This document shows positions 19,373-23,905 of a stretch of DNA of 23,905 bases, piece after piece; position 1 is the stretch's first letter; each line of letters starts with the position of its first letter. The DNA comes from Melampsora larici-populina 98AG31. Taxonomy: Eukaryota > Basidiomycota > Pucciniomycetes > Pucciniales > Melampsoraceae. Position numbers and translations under genes: made by a program. The DNA lies in the NCBI RefSeq assembly GCF_000204055.1, contig NW_006768780.1, forward strand, positions 1,153,092-1,176,996, in the 5' to 3' direction. The notes under the pieces were generated by a model, which saw only the letters and a list, made by a program, of their open reading frames with translations, was not told where the DNA came from and ran no database searches.

Positions 19373-22300
19373 TTAACGGAGCTTTGTCCATAGTGGAAGC
19401 AATTTGGAGAAGTCCAATGTACCCAATCCTAAAATAAAGTCAAACGCGTACAGATCAAAGTTAGTGACAAGTGTTTTAATGTGGTTGAAAAGATACTGAC
19501 CTGTGACAGGATCCCATCCCTAGAAATGAAGAAATCCATAAAAATCAATTTTGATTTATCTGAATCGATGAAAAGCAGATCGGAAAAAACACTCACAGGA
19601 ACAGCAGAGAATCCATCTGTGCCGCATCCAGGATTCGAGCCATTTCTAAGTAACCAAGAAGATTTTTTCATTATCTGAACGTGGTTATGGGATAAATGAT
19701 CTGCTTGACTCACGTGATATCATTGAATGCTTCCTGAAAACGCGCTGAATAAAGAGTAGGGTTGATGAACCCGATTGTCTAAAAGAAAGCAATCATTATC
19801 AGCGCGATGTAGTGTAATTGGAAAAGGCGAGTTTCAGAGTACACACTTTCTTTCCACGCGCCATTCTCGCATCATTGATCATAGTCAAGATCGAAGCGAC
19901 CACCGGTGCAGATGCAGAAGTACCATACACCAAACCAAATCGTCCTACAACTGCTACCACGCTGTTTAGGCCGAGAAAATTGTTCAAAAGAGCATGTTGA
20001 GAGATGACAACTCGCATGTAAGCTTCGTGCTTTATACACCCGTTATGGAAGGAGCTTGAAATGACTACCCACTAGTTTGCTCCATTGGCGCTGATGTCTG
20101 GAAAACCTCGAGTAGATCTTGATGCGTTAAACGTATTGTGATTGTAAGGTGGAGGATGTCTTTTGAAATAAGTCTTCATGACTCTTGATTGGTATTGAGG
20201 TAATTTGAACAAATTACTAAAACCTCCGCCACTACGAATACGAGTGTAACATGCTGCCTCTGAGTCGTTTACAGTCTTTCCAGCCGGGAGTTGAGTTGCA
20301 CCAATACTGGTGACGTATGGACAAGTACCTGGGAAGGATGGATTGAATAGCTGAATAGAAGATTTCAATTCCAAAGTTATCAGGCTATTACGTTCTCATC
20401 GGATTCTTCAAACATAGCAAAAAGCTTACTGGTCCATTCTCACTTTGAGTCCCGTCTCGATTCAAACATATGCCACGGTTTCCAGCTACTCCGTTGTCAC
20501 TGGTAGAAGGAGAGATCATATCTCATGAGGATGAAATTATGTATACTTATGGTGTGTTCGAGAAAGACTTACCCAGATGAAAAGATAAAGGTAACCCCCA
20601 TCAATCCCAGCTTTCCGTATTCATTACATTGACGTGTCAAATATGCGTGGGTTGCATCCGCTTCGTTCATGCCTATTTGAGATACCAGAACATCAGACCT
20701 GGATTGGAATACTAGATCGGGTTTAACTTACCGTATGAAATTGATATTATGTTGGCAGGCTTCACTGTACCACAATCTCGATGATTATATCCTCGTGGAT
20801 TTGGGTATACGCCGTCCTGTAACGGATCCAAATGACCTTCACAGTAGCTAGAATCGAGTGCATCGAGGCTGAATGTGATTGGATCATACATCAACATCAG
20901 ATTGAACGTAAATTCAAGTTTCGAATCTTGAACAAAACTTACAAGTTGTTGAAGCTACCACCCATGTCGGTATCTCCGATTTGGTATAGCGAAACCTGAA
21001 AATGAAGGCGAGTAAATTTCACAGAACGGAAGGGGATACAAAGTAACAAAGCACTCAACATTAAGGGGGTGAACAAAGGGCATGGAATACTGAAGATCCA
21101 GGTTGCTTTCACCATTCAAGCCAAAATCTTGATCTTCTTGATCCACAATTCCTATCAATATGAAGCGAATCAGTATCGAAAACTCTGAGTCCAGAAAGAC
21201 CAAGGGACACCAGTGTCCTTACCACCGTCGATAGGTACCAAGCTTGGACGTGAACCTTTGGCTTGGGGAGAGAAGTTCTACAGTCCATAAATGAAGGAAT
21301 CAGAACGAATTTTTTTGTGATTTGTGATAAATTACCTTGACTCAACTGAGAAGAAATGATCTAGGTCGCTGTAAAGGACCGATTGAGGGGTAAATTCGAC
21401 TACACGATGACCAGATATGGAGGTACGCACGTCAGAAAGATGAAGAATTGTTGTGTCAGTAAAGTATGCTCTTAACAGGCTCATTCGGTGGTATCACTGA
21501 CCTATAGCCAAGCTGTTATTTTGTGGGTGTTTGATTTTATAACGTCCAAACTTGTACAGAGCTCTAAGAAATTCGAGAGAAACTTCACTCAGATCAGCAC
21601 AATCAATACTCAACTTCGGTCACCTCGAGCCTGAATCATGTCATTACATCGATTGAGAAGATAGTTGATGGCATCTTACTTCAGACAGTCTAGGGTTATA
21701 ACATTCCCGCAGTTAGAAACTCCGCGACGAACTCTCTCAAGTTGATGGTGATTTAAAATGGTCGAGTGCTTAGGAATGTTACCACTATTGGGATATCCAA
21801 CATGTCTTGCTGCACCTGAGACTGGGCTAATAGCTGGCGCGCCCCCAAAATCACCTGTGGGCCATGATTGGCTCATCTTCCTGTCATTCTGAAGGGAGTT
21901 CGAAGCTTGATTATCATTCATAGAGCTGTACTTGTTCGTGACTGGCACTGTATCAAAATGTACACTAGGAAGGACAATGTCGATGTGTGAAGAAAGATGA
22001 CCCGGTATCTTATATTGCTCGCAGGCTGGAAAAAAACACGTGCAAAAAGTAAGAGAACCGTCCATTCAGTCATTGATTAGAGGACACAAAAGCTAAGATT
22101 AGAAAAATGCTGTGTTTTCATGACTCTACCTAAATGAGTGGTGTGGTCGTCCGTATGGATGTATTTATAAAACTTGGTGTCCAAAAGTTTTTCAGCTTGG
22201 TCAATACTCATGTGGACGTGAACCCAGGCCCGGCTTCTGCTCAGCTCGACCTTTTTGAACCCTTTGTCTTCTTTCTTCAGCCACTTCAACACTTCGCCGA

Positions 22301-22625
22301 TGGTTTCGTTTGAGGGAGAAAAGAAACGCGAAACCTTGTCTGAATCCCAATGATCGGCGTAGTGTGGTGACTCTGGAGAAGAAACTCTCATTAACTCGTC
22401 GTATAAGTTATCAATGTTGGACTGTTTGAGGCCGAAGCGAAAACGCAAGACAGTTTTCTCTTTTTGAGATTGTAGGAGATGGTCTGTCCGTTTCCACAAA
22501 GCATTGGGAATCCGCCTGTCGTGAGTAATCTTTTCTGATACGCTCAATGTCTGAATGAAGTTTGGTAAATTGAAAAGAAAAGGAAACACCCAGTTCAGAA
22601 TAGCAAGCTTAGATTTGTTCACCAT
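19373..22625 (-). CDS. Secreted tripeptidyl-peptidase of the sedolisin family (S53), 16 exons
   Basis: Exons (minus): 22625-22130, 22025-21680, 21563-21502, 21399-21347, 21277-21223, 21151-21060, 20995-20943, 20868-20732, 20672-20573, 20499-20430, 20350-20073, 19961-19847, 19778-19714, 19645-19597, 19519-19501, 19428-19373. All are GT-AG with consistent phases, giving 681 residues. A hydrophobic N-terminus (about residues 7-26) is a likely signal peptide, followed by a pro-kumamolisin prodomain (about 45-170; SPHYADHWDSDKVSRFFSPS). The mature enzyme carries the sedolisin triad: Glu352 and Asp356 in NGESNLDLQYSM, and Ser596 in YGTSASAPV. The oxyanion Asp466 is in SSGDNGVAG. The calcium-site region GSNPGCGTDGFSAVPGWDPVTGLG is near the C-terminus. 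Such enzymes release tripeptides from protein N-termini outside the cell at acid pH. No defect is visible. The donor of exon 4 (GTTGAG at 21346) was chosen to preserve the conserved FFSNFS segment. Confidence 0.93.
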
Positions 22626-23905
22626 GCTGCTGCTTTGAAAAGATTTACACCAAGCAAGCTGCAGCCTTAAAGGAACACGCTAGTAAAATGATTGGTTTAG
22701 AAGGAAGGACACTGGGTTGGTATAACGTTGTAAAAGGCAAGAGACTCAGGAAACATGAGTTGGGCATCGTCTGAATAATAATTTAAATATCCCAACCACT
22801 CCCCATTAGACATTCTCCTGAAATTAGACAGGAGAGAGCGGTCAAGAAGTCGTGAAGAATAATGGACCGCTAATCAGGTAGATGGCCGATGACCATGCAG
22901 GATGGATAAGTCTCCGGAGTGACATGAATTGAGGATTCTTGATATTTTGTCTGTCCTATCGGTTTATCTCTCATCTCCCTCCGTCGGAAATATTTGCCCC
23001 GTCTGATGTGACCAGGCAGTCATAGTTTTTGATGTGACTGACAGATATGGCTCATTCGCTTTTGATCTCCAGACCACACCCCAAAATGATAAATCGCGTA
23101 CTGAAAGTGAAGACAGGTCATCACTGGTGATTGCCTGATACACGTTCTTTGTTTCCTCTTACCCTGAGTGTAGTCTGAACAAAATGAAGTAGATTATTTG
23201 ACGGTAAATCATATCCTGAATGACACATAACTCGAAGGATATGTCAGCACTATGGAATTTTCCGAACGGTCCAACGAGAAGAGAGGTTTCATCATGAAAG
23301 GCGATTGCAACAAGAATAAAAGATGTATGTTATATCACATGCTCTTCCTTTTCTGGAAATGAATCATGGTCACCTTCAACAACTTCGAAATCATGCATCG
23401 CGTGTTTCACGTATGGACGGTCTACATACGCGAGTGGTAGCGATCGACAGCTCTGGGGCCCTTCGTGATGAAAAGGAAACAATTCTCTGGGTTTGCGCAA
23501 AGGTCAATCAGCGACGAAGCCGAACCACTTTGACTACCTGATTACTGGTGGGCATTTCCTCCGCGCAGATGTGTAAACGACGATTTTCGGATTGCTAGTC
23601 CCTTCTGCTTGTCAATCTCAGGCAGAGATTCCCTTTGCAAAATTCAAAACCTTCAAACAGAAATTACGTACATACACAGGCTATACCATGCCTGAATGAA
23701 TGAATGCTTGATCAATTTCAGATATAGCTGTGAAAGTATTCTTGCGAATCGAAGTCCTTGGTTTGGCAAGGCTACATATGTCGCTGAACTTTGTGACGCG
23801 ATTCCCCTTTGATGATTCGACAAGAACTCTCGTCATGAAAGCAGTAGGTGGGTTTCTAAAACAACATATAAGTGAAGATGTAGTACATGGAATGATGATA
23901 CTTTG
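22626..23905. other. No supported gene; upstream region of the peptidase gene
   Basis: The first 200 bp should hold the peptidase promoter; an AT-rich TATTTAAAT lies on the minus strand near 22790. A 72-codon plus-strand ORF at 23323-23541 has no recognisable motif, no splice partner and ordinary composition, so I do not call it. A short GAAT triplication near 23693-23704 is the only repeat seen. Confidence 0.5.

Noticed and set aside
23323..23541. 72-codon plus-strand ORF
   Set aside because: No recognisable motif, no promoter or splice context; length is expected by chance.

Overview
This window is a transposon-rich stretch of a fungal genome. The many short GT-AG introns (about 50-80 bp), the AT-rich UTRs, the Helitron and hAT protein families and the secreted tripeptidyl peptidase best fit a rust fungus (Basidiomycota, Pucciniales). 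That is a recognition-based inference; I cannot name the species.

Positions 1 to about 17045 read as one large Helitron lying on the minus strand, with two hAT transposons nested inside it. A likely Helitron 5' terminus (5'-TCTATAATATAAAGG preceded by A on the minus strand) is at 17045; the 3' end lies beyond position 1. Reading 5' to 3' on the minus strand, the Helitron holds: an imperfect 32-bp tandem repeat (17021-16958); hAT element 2 (16887-13277) with perfect 15-bp TIRs and a perfect 8-bp target duplication; accessory gene B (12671-11832, one internal stop); a possible small gene C (11619-11364); accessory gene A (10705-9399, intact); and the Rep/helicase transposase gene (8896 to beyond 1). 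That gene is split by hAT element 1 (6387-1948) exactly between its Rep and Pif1-helicase parts. Removing element 1 and one copy of its target duplication restores the reading frame. Genes A and B are paralogues with matching exon structure and belong to no family I recognise. They are the best candidates for an undescribed Helitron accessory system.

Both hAT elements carry spliced transposase genes with recognisable hAT motifs, and both look damaged: element 1 has two in-frame TGA codons, element 2 a probable GT-to-AT splice-donor change. These lesions, the gene B stop and the single TIR mismatch in element 1 can all be explained as C:G to T:A transitions, mostly at CpG.

From 17046 to 23905 is ordinary host sequence: a 148-bp MITE-like inverted repeat directly next to the Helitron end, an intact three-exon NADP-dependent medium-chain reductase gene on the plus strand (17513-18732), and convergent to it an intact 16-exon secreted sedolisin (tripeptidyl-peptidase) gene on the minus strand (22625-19373). 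The last 1.28 kb shows no gene I can support.
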